From Opisthocomus hoazin (taxonomy: Eukaryota > Chordata > Aves > Opisthocomiformes > Opisthocomidae): a DNA stretch of 64,000 bases. Positions 36,134-48,465 of this stretch are shown here, piece by piece; within the stretch, counting starts at the first letter, position 1, and every line of letters begins with the position of its first letter. The stretch lies in assembly GCF_030867145.1 (NCBI RefSeq), contig NC_134415.1:10456417-10520416 (forward strand), in the 5' to 3' direction. Both the position numbers and the translations under genes were made by a program. The notes below the pieces were generated by a model. That model saw nothing but the letters and a program-made list of their open reading frames with translations. It was not told where the DNA came from and searched no databases.

Positions 36134-38903
36134 TCTGAACCTCCTCTGTGTGCTGCCGTTTGTGTCTCCCGAGCTGCGAGGGGGGTGAGAGGTGAGGAGG
36201 ATCTCGGGCCCGTGCCTGCCATCTCGCCCCTTCGGTTTCTGACTGACCACTGGCAAGTATTCAGTGAGGGAGGCAGGCAGGCTCACCGACTGACCTCTGT
36301 CTCTCACTGACAATTTATGGCAAGCTAAGAACAAGTTATAATTACTCTTAAAAATGAAATATCCTGCTTGAGCACCTAAAACCCCCTCTTTTCCCTATTT
36401 ACGTTCTGTTGAAAGTCTCTTTTTTGGTGTAGAAGATCGAATACATTCTTAGCTTTTAAAACGTAGCTTATACTGATGTCAGAATGTTTCTTGGTGACTT
36501 TCAATAACATGTTTTTCTTCAGAAGCGGAGATTCCTGAGAATAAACAAACCCCCGAGCATTAACATTAGATTTTATGTTTGGCTAGTGTTGAATGGTTTA
36601 TGCCCATGTTGGTGACGCTCTTTCCACACGTAGAGCAGAAATCCTAGTTACAATCCGTGTTCGGTTTGGGACCCTACATTCAGAAGGACTATCTAGAAAA
36701 TGGTTTGCTTTTCTTTCTTGTAGCTATTTTGCTTGTAAGATTGCAGCCAGAGATTTAAAATAATGAATAATTTTTAGTGTAATATATTAATATATTTAAA
36801 TTCAGGTAATATTTATGGCTAAACGTGTTTTTTTTAATAACTTACTCATCAGGATGCGCTGTGTGAAAACTTATAGGAAATAGTGCAGATACATGATTTA
36901 AGCCATTATAAGTTTCTCATTTCTAATTAAAAAATGAAGCTCAGTCTTTAACTTGATCGTGTTATAACCCCAGCTTTGTCAATGGCTTGGGTTTGCAGCA
37001 TGATTTGCGGTGTAGTTACTGCTGGTGAATTATCATTAGTTGTAATGGGACTGTGTTGACTTTGTAATGCAAGTTTACAGAGAAGAAAGGAAAAGGAATG
37101 TTTCAGAACTTCGCACTAATTCTACACTTCCCTTACACATTCAGTCCATAGTATCTTTATATTGCTTCTGCACTACGTTAATTTCTGGCAGATTTCATTT
37201 GGTGAAGAACTTTGAAATGGGGTTGGAAGCTACAAGGACTCCAGTTGTAATCAAGGGTTAGATCCTTGTCAGTTCTAGTCAGTGAATATACTGATCAAGG
37301 TAGCATTCTACTACTATGGTTCCATCAAACTGTGTCTCAAGTAATTCCGACTGTGTATCTTCAGATGGCCTAACATTACCTGAGCTTTCAAAAGCCTGTT
37401 GCAAGTGTGTAATAATGCCATAGAAGTTAAAATACTGCAAGGAGTTAGAAACTAAGTAGGATAACAGAAAGCAAAAGCAGGAATGGGGTCAAAAAACAAA
37501 ATAACATGCTCTTGGAGGTTTTGCTGTACTACCTCTTGCTACTGTATTTATGAAGTCATCTGATCCACTTAGAGCACTTTAGTTCTTGTGCCCAGAAGGC
37601 TTTTGGTGCCTGAGCCACAGGCCCCTCAGAACAGGACTTGCATTAGAGCAGTAAGTGACCAAGAAGCACAAGGAAAAAATTATGATAGTTCAAAATAATC
37701 TGCTTGCATGTCTTATTCTTTCCAAACTGAATTATCAGCAATTATTTAACAATGACCACAGCCCAGATTTGTAAAGGTATTTAGCAAACCTTGGAGAAAA
37801 AAAAAAAAGTGTGTGTGGGGGAAGGCTGCATAGTTTTTACAGTGTGAATGATATTCTTCTTTAATGTGTATTAAGGCAGAGGAAAGCAAGTGAAACCTCT
37901 GGTAGGAAGAGAATGATACCAAAACTAAGAGTTAGGTAAACCAGTAGGATGCATTTCCCTGGAATGATGTATTGTTTTAAACAATCTTTGATGAAACGGA
38001 AATTGCTAATAAAGAAGCTCACAGGTGTGAGGAATATGTAAAGTCTTTCACAGAAACTGAACCTAATAGACCAGGCAGTTCAGAGATAATAAATCGTGAA
38101 CAGAAATCTATCTAATTACTTCTTGGCTGGTGTTGAACCAAGGTATTGAACTGCTGAACTGATCCAACTTGGCAATTTGGCATCCTTATGCCCCTTTATT
38201 TCTATTCCAGTTATTTTAAATCAAAATTTTAAAGGTGGAAGGGAGTACCTGTCTGGAAGTTCAGGAAAGGTATTTATGAAATACGGATGCTTATACATCT
38301 AAACCAAAAATGGAGGAGAAGCAGCAACTGATTAAAACTGTTGCACAAGCTTCCAAAATAGTTGGCAAGTGGCAGTGTTCAAATCAATTATTAAATATAT
38401 AGGGTGAAATAGAGGAATGCTTTGCTGTATCCTTTTTCCTTAGTAGCATTTGAATAGTGCTATTTTTCTTGTTTGTTTTGTCTTGTTTCATGCCAGATGT
38501 TCTTATCAGGGAAAACAATGGTGGTCTGTTTTAATATTGATGAGTTGATTCTCCTGAGGATAATAGTATATCTACCTTCCCAGAATACAAATTGTGGGAG
38601 TTTTTTTAAAGTTTAATTACCATAATGCATTGAATTTTAAAAGCAACTCTCTAAAACTGTGGAAAGATTTTTTTATTATCTTTCTTCTATCCACTTTCAG
38701 AGTGACTCTCCTTTTAAAACTACGTATTGAGTTTTGGTGGCCGTTAAAAAGTAAACATGTAAATCACCAGAGGTACTGTGTAATCTGTCAAAGTAGCGTA
38801 TGCTTAAGCATTTTATAAACTAATAAAGAATCATAATGTTTCCAAGTTTGTGAGTTTATTCATTTAAACAATTGCAGAACAATTGCAGATTAATTAAATA
38901 GCT
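36134..38903. other. Presumed 5'UTR intron of FMN2
   Basis: AT-rich sequence without supported exons. If the CpG island is the FMN2 promoter, this is intron sequence of about 2.8 kb. An 11-bp tandem duplication (CAATTGCAGA-type unit) at 38,869-38,890 sits just upstream of the acceptor's polypyrimidine tract. Confidence 0.4.
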
Positions 38904-38929
38904 TTTTTTTTTTCTCTTTTTTCCTCCAG
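38904..38929 (+). promoter_or_regulatory. FMN2: Strong splice acceptor (polypyrimidine tract and CAG)
   Basis: An almost uninterrupted pyrimidine run of about 25 nt ends in CCTCCAG, so the exon would begin at 38,930. This is close to an ideal vertebrate acceptor and shows that the FMN2 start-codon exon is probably not the first exon here. Confidence 0.75.
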
Positions 38930-38960
38930 CAACTTGAACATCAAAGTCCTGAAATTACAA

Positions 38961-38980
38961 ATGATTTGGTGATGAGCTGA
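38961..38980 (+). promoter_or_regulatory. FMN2: Two minimal upstream ORFs
   Basis: ATG ATT TGG TGA at 38,961-38,972 is followed by ATG AGC TGA at 38,972-38,980. The stop of the first and the start of the second share one base (TGATG). Both end before the ATG at 38,988. Minimal uORFs like these can reduce translation or promote reinitiation downstream; this is an inference that depends on the mRNA starting upstream of them. Confidence 0.5.
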
Positions 38981-38987
38981 GCTCGCA

Positions 38988-39365
38988 ATGCAGGCAATAA
39001 AAACCGTTGAAAAAGAAGTGACGTTTATAAAGGAAAGACTTTTCACAGAATCCTTCCTGAAGAAGCAGGAGTGCAGCAGAAGCCCGGAGAGCGGGCGGCT
39101 GGGTGAGCAGCAGCCATTGGAAGGAGCTGTCTGCAGCTCTCAGTGCTGTACTGAGCATGTCCCAGCGGAGCCCAGCGCAAGCAGCCCGTTATGCAAAAAG
39201 GCAGCTCTAGCAGATGGGAGAGAAGCACAGCAAGCGTTTGCTTCCCTTGCATCACCACCGCTTGAAAACAAACCTGGATCGCCAGAGGGGATCTCGCCGT
39301 CAGGCCAGAGGAATGAAATCCAGGAGCATGGCTTGATCGCCGACGGTGGTGTGCTGCGAAAAATC
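38988..39365 (+). CDS. FMN2: Possible N-terminal extension of FMN2 (126 codons, in frame)
   Basis: The FMN2 frame stays open for 126 codons upstream of the canonical MGNQDGK start. It is bounded on the left by an in-frame TGA at 38,973-38,975, so ATG 38,988 is the first possible in-frame start in this exon. Its context has a G at -3 and C at +4 (moderate); the canonical ATG has A at -3 and G at +4 (strong). The extension opens with a charged, helix-like stretch (MQAIKTVEKEVTFIKERLF), then becomes rich in Ser, Pro, Glu and Ala with several Cys. I know of no domain in it. The FMN2 proteins I recall from mammals begin at MGNQDGK, so this may equally be 5'UTR that happens to stay open. If translated, glycine 2 of the canonical protein would be internal and could not be myristoylated. 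Confidence 0.3.
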
Positions 39366-40926
39366 ATGGGGAATCAGGATGGGAAGCTAAAGAAAAATAC
39401 AGGTGATGTGCATGAAGGAGGAGAGGATGCCTCTGGGCCCAGGGATACGGATGGCACAAAGAAGGTATCGGGGAGCAGGAGGGGACTGGGGAAGCATGCA
39501 AAAGGAAGTGAATCCAGTAAGAAGAAGGGCAAGTCGGACTCGAGGGCCTCGGTATTTTCAAATCTGAGGATCAGAAAAAATCTGTCCAAGGCTAAAGATG
39601 GGAATAGTAGTTCACGGGAGGATGTTTTGGAAAGCCAGGCCTTGCAGGCGGGAGAGCTGGACAGTACTCATTCAATTGTAACCAAAACTCCAGATATAAG
39701 CATCTCTGCAGATGAAGGGGGTCTCTCAGACACAGATGTGGAACATTTTGAAATCAGAAATGAAACTGTCCCAGTTGCTGCGGAGACACAGGATGGACAA
39801 AGGACCAGCTCTGGCTCTGACACGGATATATACAGTTTCCATTCAGCCACAGAACAAGAGGATTTGCTTTCTGATATCCAGCAAGCTATTAGACTGCAGC
39901 AGCAGCAGCAGGGGGCAATTAACATTGGAACTGAGGACCTTGTCACCAAAACAATGGGCCGACACATGGCTAATTCGCAGGCAGCCCCCTTAGATTTTGA
40001 ACGGTTTCTTTCAGTAACTACCACTGACAAAGAGAGGAGCCCAGACACTGAGGGGGCTTTTCCAACAGTATCTGAGATTGCGGCAAACATTCCCGTCTCC
40101 TGTGCAACTGAACGTGAACTGAAAGAAGCGGTAAACAGCACAGGCTCTCCTGGTAACGGCTCATTTGAAACACAAGAACGCAAGCTATTGATCGAGGAAC
40201 AGGAACAGCTCGTTGCTGGAGTGGATGCTGTAGCTAGTGAACTAGAAGATGATTTAAATAGAACTGCGGTAGAAAACGGGTCTCAGACACACAGCTCCCC
40301 ACGACCTTTTCCAACCTCGGCAGCAGATGCTGAGACTAAAATTGCAGAAGTGCAGGCAGTCGATTTGCAGGACTCGGTTACAGAGGATGGTGTTTCAGAT
40401 GCAGGCCATGATCATGCTGCTGAGACTCAGGAAGGGAAACACACTCTGTCAGCCAGTCAAGAGGACCTGCATAATGGTTTATCCATGGAAATGAAAAATG
40501 GCATTTTGTCCTCCGAGGGGACATCAGGCAGTCCGATGCTTGGTTCCCGATGCTTTAAGCCCTATCTAATTAATCCTTGTTACATCAAAACCACAACCAG
40601 GCAACTGAGTTCTCCCAACCATTCACCTTCTCCCTCCCCATCCCAGAGCCCACTTTTTACAAGGAGGCAGGAGTCCTTCCACAAAAAAGTCCCAATCAAG
40701 AAGCAGAGGTCTGCTAGTTTGGCAGGTTTATTTAGTCGTTCTGCGGACTGGACAGAAGAGGTATCTAATCACAAATGCGAGATAACGCAGAAGGTGGGCT
40801 CTGCGGGCTACTTGGAGCACAAGGGTTTTAGAGAGAAATTTCAAACGGAAAGAGTGCCTTTGACTCATTCAAGAAAGTCCTCAGGGGTGCAGGCTTCCAC
40901 AGAGACATTTCCCAATGTCTTTTCAG
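39366..40926 (+). CDS. FMN2: Formin-2, first coding exon (N-terminal 520 residues)
   Basis: FMN2 is a formin that nucleates and elongates unbranched actin filaments with Spire proteins. It is known from oocyte spindle positioning and from neurons. The exon encodes 520 codons plus one base and ends at donor GTGAGT (40,927), intron phase 1. Identification rests on close agreement with remembered FMN2: MGNQDGKLKK start, SDSRASVFSNLRIRKNLSK, REDVLESQALQAGELDS, LSISADEGGLSD-like segment, and GQRTSSGSDTDIYSFHSATE with EDLLSDIQQAIRLQQQQQ. Features in order: candidate N-myristoyl glycine 2; Lys/Arg-rich region about 32-75; acidic and Ser-rich stretch about 85-165; five CAG-encoded glutamines at 178-182; disordered acidic middle; SPSPSPSQSP-type run about 415-430; basic KKVPIKKQRSASL segment after it. 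The FH1 and FH2 domains are not in this window. Start chosen by homology and strong Kozak context; an in-frame ATG lies 126 codons upstream. Confidence 0.95.
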
Positions 40927-42612
40927 GTGAGTGACATGTATTAAGGCTTTTTTTCCTCAGGGAGTCTTTGAAAATATATTTAAAATACTTGAATTCAGTC
41001 CTTTGCATGTACTGTTGTCTTGTGCTGACAGTTTTAAAATTGAAGGCCTGATCTTACAAAACCAGTCACATTTCATTAACGAGCATAGCCTCTCTATTCA
41101 GTGTCCGCCTGGCAGTACTGCCAGTAAAGGAAGTGCGTAACTCTTTGAAGTTTTTCTTTCTGCTTTTCTCCTTTGTCTAAGTCCTGTAGGAAAAAGCTGG
41201 ATGCCTTAAATTATTCTGGTTGAAAAATGCAAAGAGCTGCACTGTTGTAGGCAGACCAGCTTTCTGCATAAATAGATCTTACAGATGAGCAGCTTTCTGT
41301 AACTGTGATCCTGTTTGGGGTTTTCTTGTGCTAGGCGTTGTTCCGATGTACTGTAAATATTTGAGAGCTGCACCTGGTGTTAGACTGAGGCAGGGATGAG
41401 GATTTGCTTAGAACAAAAAGGAAAAAGCCGTGCAAGCACAGATGGACCACACAACAGAAAGGAACACATTTCGCCTTCAGAAGTGGGAAAGAGGAGAAGA
41501 AAAAAATGGTGGTGACTTGAAAAGGCAGCATAAAAGGGAGAAGATAAGGGAAGCTGTGGGTAGTGCAGTTCAGTAGCTGTGGCAGGCTGCTGCTTAGGCT
41601 ACATAAGGTGACTCATTCAGGAAAGCATTTTTTTACCTTGTCTGCTAGGCAGCTTGCATCCTCTCACAAAGGCACAGGAATATAGAGTTTACAGATGAAA
41701 TGGTGTGAATTGGTGGTTGTATTTGAGGGTTTTTTTCCTCTTTCTCTTCCCCCCATCTCAAGTTTCTATATAAAGCTAATGTATTCACAAATAGAGAAGG
41801 CCTCTGCCACATAGGAGGTGTGTATAGAGAGGAAACTCAGCAACATACTGCATTTATTTTTCCCTTAAGAAAACTGTAGAACTGAGAGAACACAGAGAAT
41901 GTGCCCTATGAGTGCCCGTTACAAGATTAAAACAGTTGAATCTATAATCAGGTTTGTTATGAATGGAAGTCTGTTCTAGATGCATGAACACAATAACCAC
42001 ATATGTACCAGAGCTATCTGCAAAAAATGCAGTCAGAATTTTTTTGTGCCTTTATGAAAACTAAACTGAAGGGTTCATGAAGGGAAGAAGGACATGATTT
42101 TTAAATCACATGTAAGAAAATAGTTAAGCCAGTAGCAACTGTTTTACATAAAGAGACTATCTTGTTCTATACTGTAGGTTTTAAAGATTATATAACATAA
42201 TAATTTGTATTCGTAGTTGCTTTCTTTGTGCACATTCTGCTCTGCTTGACATCACAGTAATACTGGTGAATGAACTGTCTGGAAATAGAAATTAAAATTA
42301 GTGGCTTTTTTGCATAGCAGCCAACTCCATGAGTTTGAAATACTCAGGTAAAGCATTAACATTATTTTCTAGCTACAAATCACAAGAATATTTTCATTAT
42401 TCATGTCTTGGACAGAAGGGCCCACTTTCAGTCTTGAGAATTAGAATTCAAGTTTTTAACACAAAAAAAGCCAACCCTCTCTGAAGGAGACCAGCCCCCT
42501 GTAAAGTGAGCCAAATCTTTTACTGGTTTAAATCCCTTCCACCTGTTCCCTTAGATTTAAATTCAGTCATGCCTATCTGAAGTTTTACAATTTGAGGTGA
42601 TCACTACTTCAG

Positions 42613-42715
42613 ATTGCTGAAGTGCAGGCTGTTGATTTGCAGGACTCGGTAACAGAAGATGGTATTTCAGATGCAGGCAGTGGTCATGCTGCTGAGACTC
42701 AGGAAGGGACACACA
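42613..42715 (+). pseudogene. Partial duplicate of FMN2 exon (codons 326-360) inside intron 1
   Basis: Aligns without gaps to 40,341-40,443 of the FMN2 coding exon: 93 of 103 positions identical by hand count (about 90%). Orientation is the same and the copy sits 2,272 bp downstream. Its frame is open from a stop at 42,598 to a TAA at 42,718-42,720 and translates to IAEVQAVDLQDSVTEDG and onward. Of nine changed codons, five are synonymous (the first five in order) and four change the residue (V to I, H to S, D to G, K to T). The homology begins directly after an AG (42,611-42,612), which mimics a splice acceptor, but the polypyrimidine tract is weak, no donor follows, and splicing from exon 1 (phase 1) would meet a stop at once. 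It is best read as a broken exon fragment. Confidence 0.9.
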
Positions 42716-45700
42716 TATAAAAAGCACTTTATTTTTTTGCTATCAACATTTGACAGCTTATAAACAACTCAGAGCAAAGCTTTAAACTGCATCATCAGTA
42801 ACTGGACTTTCTTCTTTATGATGGTGCTACAATGGAAATAAAATTTATGTGGCAAACTTCAAGAACATGGAATTACTTTAAGAGACTGGTTTTCCAGGAA
42901 ACAGCATTTTTCACCTTTCCTCACAAGGTTTCGATTTACTTATTAATAATTTTTGTTTTCTCACCAACATTTTAGACTGTTATTGTGAAGGGACCAATGT
43001 CCAGTGCAACAGTAGTTCTATCTCTTATGGAAATTATGGTGACCCTCATTTACATGTACATACCAGCTGTCTTTACAGGCAGAGGACAATTATACCTTTC
43101 AGTTCATGCAGAAAAGCTTGAAATTAGAGAACTGATAATGACATGATAACACTTTATCTCTTTGATCATTCTTCTTATTTTTAAAAATATACTTAACAAG
43201 CTGAAAATTATCAAGACTGTAAAAATAACAACTAGTGGACATTGAAAAGGGAAATTAAACTTAGTATTAGTGTTCCCACAGACTGGCTGTCATTGCTGTA
43301 AGAGCAGAAAAGCCTCTTTATTTAAACCAGTCTGCACAGCAACAATTACAGAAATAATTTCCTTGTAATTTGAATGCTGCTTTTGAAAAATGTTGTATTT
43401 TAATTACATGCATGAGATGCATCAGTTCAGGGATTACCATCAGGCTCTTAGAAATGAGCAACTATAAAGAATGTTATTTCTGTCTTTAAAACAAAAAAAT
43501 CAGCTTCTTGCCTAGAACATTAAATCCCATCTTGCTGTGTAGTGACTGCAGTGTTGTTCTGCATTTCTAACCAGAATCAAGTAAAATATTCCACAACACT
43601 TTAGTCATCGATTTTAATGACGGCAGGTTCCATGCAGATGACTGGCCTACTTTTGCGCTATGTTGTGGTTTGGCTGTGTGCCATTTGGTTTTCACAGCGA
43701 TCCATATGAATTCTGCTAAGGTTGTCTTGATGTAAAATGTAGATGGAAGCCAACAGCTGGAATGGTAAAGACTTTGCATATTTTAATTTTGCTTTATATA
43801 AGTAAGTAAAGTATGGTATTTCGAATTTGATACATTGGCTAAGAACATAGTGTGGACAAATTTATGGGCACTTTGTAATTCAGGCATCGGATCTATTTCT
43901 TTTATGATGAGGACAGCTGTAGTTGAAATTGCAGTGACAGTAATTACAAGTTCTAGATTGCCCGATGCACAGTGGAGCCGTGGCTTTTATGTTGTGGTCC
44001 CAGGAGACAAGAGCTGAACCTGAATGAGTAGGGTTGGCTCTTGCTTTAGTATGTGGCAATGAATGATTTGCACTGACATTAAGAGAGTATCTTGGTGGAA
44101 AAACAAAACTGATGTTTCCAAACACTAACAAAACTGAAACGGAATAGCTGATAGATTGATTTAATAAACAGGAATTTATTCTCACATTAATTTGAGGTGC
44201 AGTGATTGCAGAGGAGCTAGTAAGGGTGTCTGTTGCATAAACTGAATATGAGAGTCCCATCAGCTGCCCCAGATGGTAATTAAACTTCACCCAGACAAAC
44301 CCATGCCCTTTCTAATCTCTGTTGCCTGGCTGTAACACACTTGCTGCATGAATCTCTTTCAAACAGATAATTGATCTTTAAATTTCTCTTCATGTTTATA
44401 TTTGTCCTGCTCTAGCTGTAAACAGGAGACAAACAAACAAAAAGTCCTGGTTACTGTAAATCAAAACCTGAAGTCAGTCCCATGCTTGTGTGCTCACGGC
44501 TGCTTTCTGATTTCCATGGAGTGCCAGCCTGCTTCTCACAAAGGCCACTTTATCTCACTTCTGCACTGTTCTAATGTCATCTGCACCCACTTGCAGTTCC
44601 AGTGCAGCATCTGCAGACATATACAGAGGTCTTAGTATACATAAGTATGTGAAAACTTGAAAAAACAGGATGGAAGTTTGTTTCTGAGACATAAAGTAAA
44701 TCTTTTTAGATACTTTTTCAGTTTGTTTTTTTTTATTCTGATTCATGTGATGATGCACACAATATGGATTTGTACCTATTGGCGTCCTGAAGAGACTATT
44801 TATCATGCGACTGTTATTTAAGACTACTTATGGTTTACTGTTTCACTAGTGTTGTTTGTTAGCTGTAATACAAATGTTTCTTTTATCAGATGGCAGGGCA
44901 GTGCAGCCTCCTCTAAGGGAGCTGCCCAGCAGCAGCCTTTCGTGTGATACAGGATCACGCACTGCACTGAGCGTTCCTAGTAAGCACCTGAAGGGAAAGA
45001 TCCTCCTCTTTTTGTGTAGTAAGTGTAACCTGGAGGGGGCAAAGGGCTGCAATACTGCACTCCAACTACAGTAAAATGTGTTTGAAAATGGGCTGCGAGA
45101 CAGCTGAGTGCTAATAAGTTGTTTTAATGTTACTGTGCCAGCACTGCAATATGGGAATCGGGGCAATGTGAGTAACATCGCTGGAAGGCAGCACCACCAC
45201 AGGCTTGTTTTCATGGGGTCTCCTGGTTAATGCTTTGATCTTTATCTAGAACTTCATTGAGATTAGCAGGTTTTGGTCATGGGGTTGAGTGGCTGCATCT
45301 CTTGGGCAATGTCTTTCTGAGCAGCAACCCTGTTCTGAGCTCTGACTGCCAGCCTGACTCGCATCTGGCGTAGAAATGTGTTGTCTTGGTTGCCTGCTGG
45401 TCTCTTTTGGGGTGCAGAGGGGGAAAGGAAAAGTTTATAGCTGGAGGTTCATGCAGCACTGCTTGGATCTGAGAGACAGTACCAGTATAATATCCATCAG
45501 TATAGGATCTGGCTAGAACTGGTCATTAAAGGACATTGTGTGCTTCGGCATTTTCATTTCTGTGAAAAGAGCAGTGCATTATTCCAGTGGAAACAATTAT
45601 GTGGAACTGAAGTTTGAATATACTTCTTGGATCTAATTGTGCTTTATTATTTTTTATAATATTTATAAAATATTTAATAGCGTGGGGGGGTGGTTTGTCT

Positions 45701-48426
45701 GTGTTGTGGTTTTTTGTTGTTTTTTTTTTTTTAAACAGTGTGTAGGCCCCTTCTTTGCAGAAAAGAACTTTATTCCTTGAAGCAGGCCTCATTTTTTTAT
45801 CCATGCTATGCGGTCTAAAGAAAAATAAAACTGGAATTCAAAAGCATCTCTAGGAATATTTTAGTCTGCCTGTGTATGAGGTATGAAATTCTAATGTGAA
45901 TCATGGTGAAAGAAGATGCAGAAAAACTGATTACCTGAGATATTTTGTTTGTGCTGTAGTTTAACAAAGCTCAGGATATGGGCAAGTGTATTCCTTATAA
46001 ACTACTGCTGCCAAAATTTGAACTTACATAAGGAATAGTGCTGATGAAGCGTTAATGCGTAGGCGTTTCTGTGACTGTGGCTTGGGTTATTTTTAGGTAC
46101 ATTTAAAAGCGTCATTCTGTAGTGGCTAGGTGGAATACAGTAGTTTCTAGAAACTTACTTTTATGCATACAATTTATCTGTTGGGGGGATGAGGTGAGTT
46201 GATACAAGGGGAACTGGGCAGCAGCAGTGAGCAACTGAAAGGAAGGCGATGGAAGATGTGAGGACTTTACATTGTGCCACCTCATTCCTGCCTCTTCGTA
46301 TGACATTACAAGGCCAGCTGTGTTTCATTAAGTGCTTTAGAAAAGGCAGCAAAGTGGGTTCAGGAGCTGTGTCACACTATTATTTCCTCCAAGCAGCAGC
46401 AACTTCCTGCAGTCCTTCATTGCTGTTCATGTGAAGGAAGTTAGGGTCAAGGAGATGGTCTGTGTTACCATCAGTACAAAATTATTATTCCTCATTTTAC
46501 TTCCATAGTGCTGCTGTCCAGAAGAAGTTTGCTTCACGTTGATGGAAATAGCTAGGATTTCTGACCATGAACAGGAAGGGGGTTATGTTTTCTGATACAA
46601 AACCTTGCTTTATTCTCAGATGAAGACAGAACATGACTTCTTTCATCTGTAGAGGCATAGATGATAGAAGTCAGCAGTGGTTTTGTGTGTAAACAACATC
46701 ACAATTGTAAAAGTAGATCTTGATACACATAAAAGAAACTGGAAATACGTAAATATAGAAATACAAAAACGCTGGAGATTTTAATCTTTTTGGTGTCTTG
46801 GCATATGCAGCTAGACAGTGGGAGGAAAGCCTAGTCACAAATGAGATTTATCATTGAGATGTTAGTTGTCAGTAAAAGCACAAATTGTTTGGTCTCGGGG
46901 TCTATATGAAATTTATCAGGAGTGCCAGAGCTCTGAACCAGGTGTGAATTTGAACTGGGAGAAAGAACAGATAACTTTATGATGGAACTAATTACAGGAG
47001 GGAGCTTTAATTCTAGAGTTTATTTGATGCCAAGGTCTGGCTCAGGTGTCCCTTGAAGACATTTAATAGGTAGTATGCACCAGGGGAAAAATAACTGGTA
47101 TCCTTTCCTCTTCCTGGCACCAATAAGGAAAAAATCACTGTATGAAAGAAGTCAATGCTGCAGTAACGCTATAATTAACTGCATTAACATCTGCAAACAG
47201 TCACGGAAGAAAAGGCGGTTTTCATTAAAAAAAACAAAACAAAACACAACCAAAACATTGCCTTCATAATAGAGGGTGTGTATCTAAATGCAGTTTTGTC
47301 ACATGAAGAGTCAAGACAATACAGTACGCTGAGAAATACTTGAGGGAAATACTTGATTACAACAAGGAAAGAACATGAAGGTCCAGTTACAGCAAGGGAG
47401 ACGTGCTTAATTTTTTGTTTAGATGAAGTCTAAAAGGACAGATCTGCACAAATGTGTGCATGTATGTGTTTTTTCATGTAGTTCTAATTTTCTGCTTTTC
47501 CCCTTTCTTCATCTTACCAATTTTTGTTTTGATACAAAGAAGAAAAACTTTGGTACATTGTGATAAATATTAAAAAGTCAGCAGTTATTAAAGTTGGAGG
47601 AGATTGTCAGACCTTGGGTGCACAGGTCCTGGAAAAGAAAGAAGCTAAGGCAACCTCTAATGAGCAGGTTGAAAGAAATTTGTTATTTGTGTCCCACTTC
47701 AGAGGTTTTCCAGTTTAGATGTGTTTTGTGACCTGTGGCTGCTTGAGCAAACACTTGGATTTACTTCTAAGTTAGAGATGGGCCAGACTGCATTATATAT
47801 CAAATGAAAAGTAGAACCATTGGGAATAAGGAAGTTTTACAAAATGGGGTTGTAAAGACCAGTGTCTATCAGTTTGGACTGACAAAAGATGCTGTTGGTA
47901 ATAGCTGCCCAAAAAGACATCAGAGGAGCTTCGTACTTTAGAGAGCTAGACAGAAAGGATTGTGGCTTTCCAGCAGTCTATGAGAACCTGGCACAGAATA
48001 CCGCCCTCGCATCACAAATCACCACAGAAACTAAAAGGGTGAAGATGGGCAGAATTAAATACTTGCTGAGACGGGTCTAAGCACCTGGAAAACACAATAT
48101 GAAAGGTGCCAAAGATACATATGGTGCCTAGAAGAAGATTCAGTAGACAGACACATATAGATTCTCTTCTATCATAAACCGCTATAGTTAGGGAAGCTTT
48201 AGCAATGTTCCTCTGTAATCTGCGATAATGCTACACTAGAACCTGAAGAGAAATCAAAGTGAAAGGAGACGTGCCATACAACATTGTGGGAGGGTGTATC
48301 TTGTTTATATTTTTTAGAAAGGTATTTTGTGCTGTGTAGCACTGCTGTAGCCATACTTGGGAAATTGTTCGGTATTTAAAAACTTCAGCTTCTGAAAGAT
48401 ATTTAGTGATTTCTAAGATATAGTCT

Positions 48427-48465
48427 TACCTTTCACTATATGTATGACATATATAGTGAAAGGTA
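48427..48465. repeat. Long hairpin-forming inverted repeat
   Basis: TACCTTTCACTATATGT (48,427-48,443) is mirrored by ACATATATAGTGAAAGGTA (48,447-48,465), giving a stem of about 17 bp with a 2-nt bulge and a tiny loop. The stem is AT-rich. It could be the core of a miniature DNA-transposon remnant or a chance palindrome; no flanking duplication was identified. Confidence 0.8.

Noticed and set aside
35624..36334. 236-codon minus-strand open frame over the CpG island
   Set aside because: The peptide is Gly/Ala/Arg/Pro-rich low complexity as expected from CpG-island sequence; a second long frame overlaps on the same strand.
39043..40183. Minus-strand frames opposite the FMN2 exon (up to 171 codons)
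   Set aside because: Shadows of the coding exon; no promoter or splice evidence for an antisense gene.
42611..42720. Intron-1 copy of FMN2 codons as a working alternative exon
   Set aside because: No donor follows, the polypyrimidine tract is weak and the phase does not match exon 1. It is kept as a duplication finding only.
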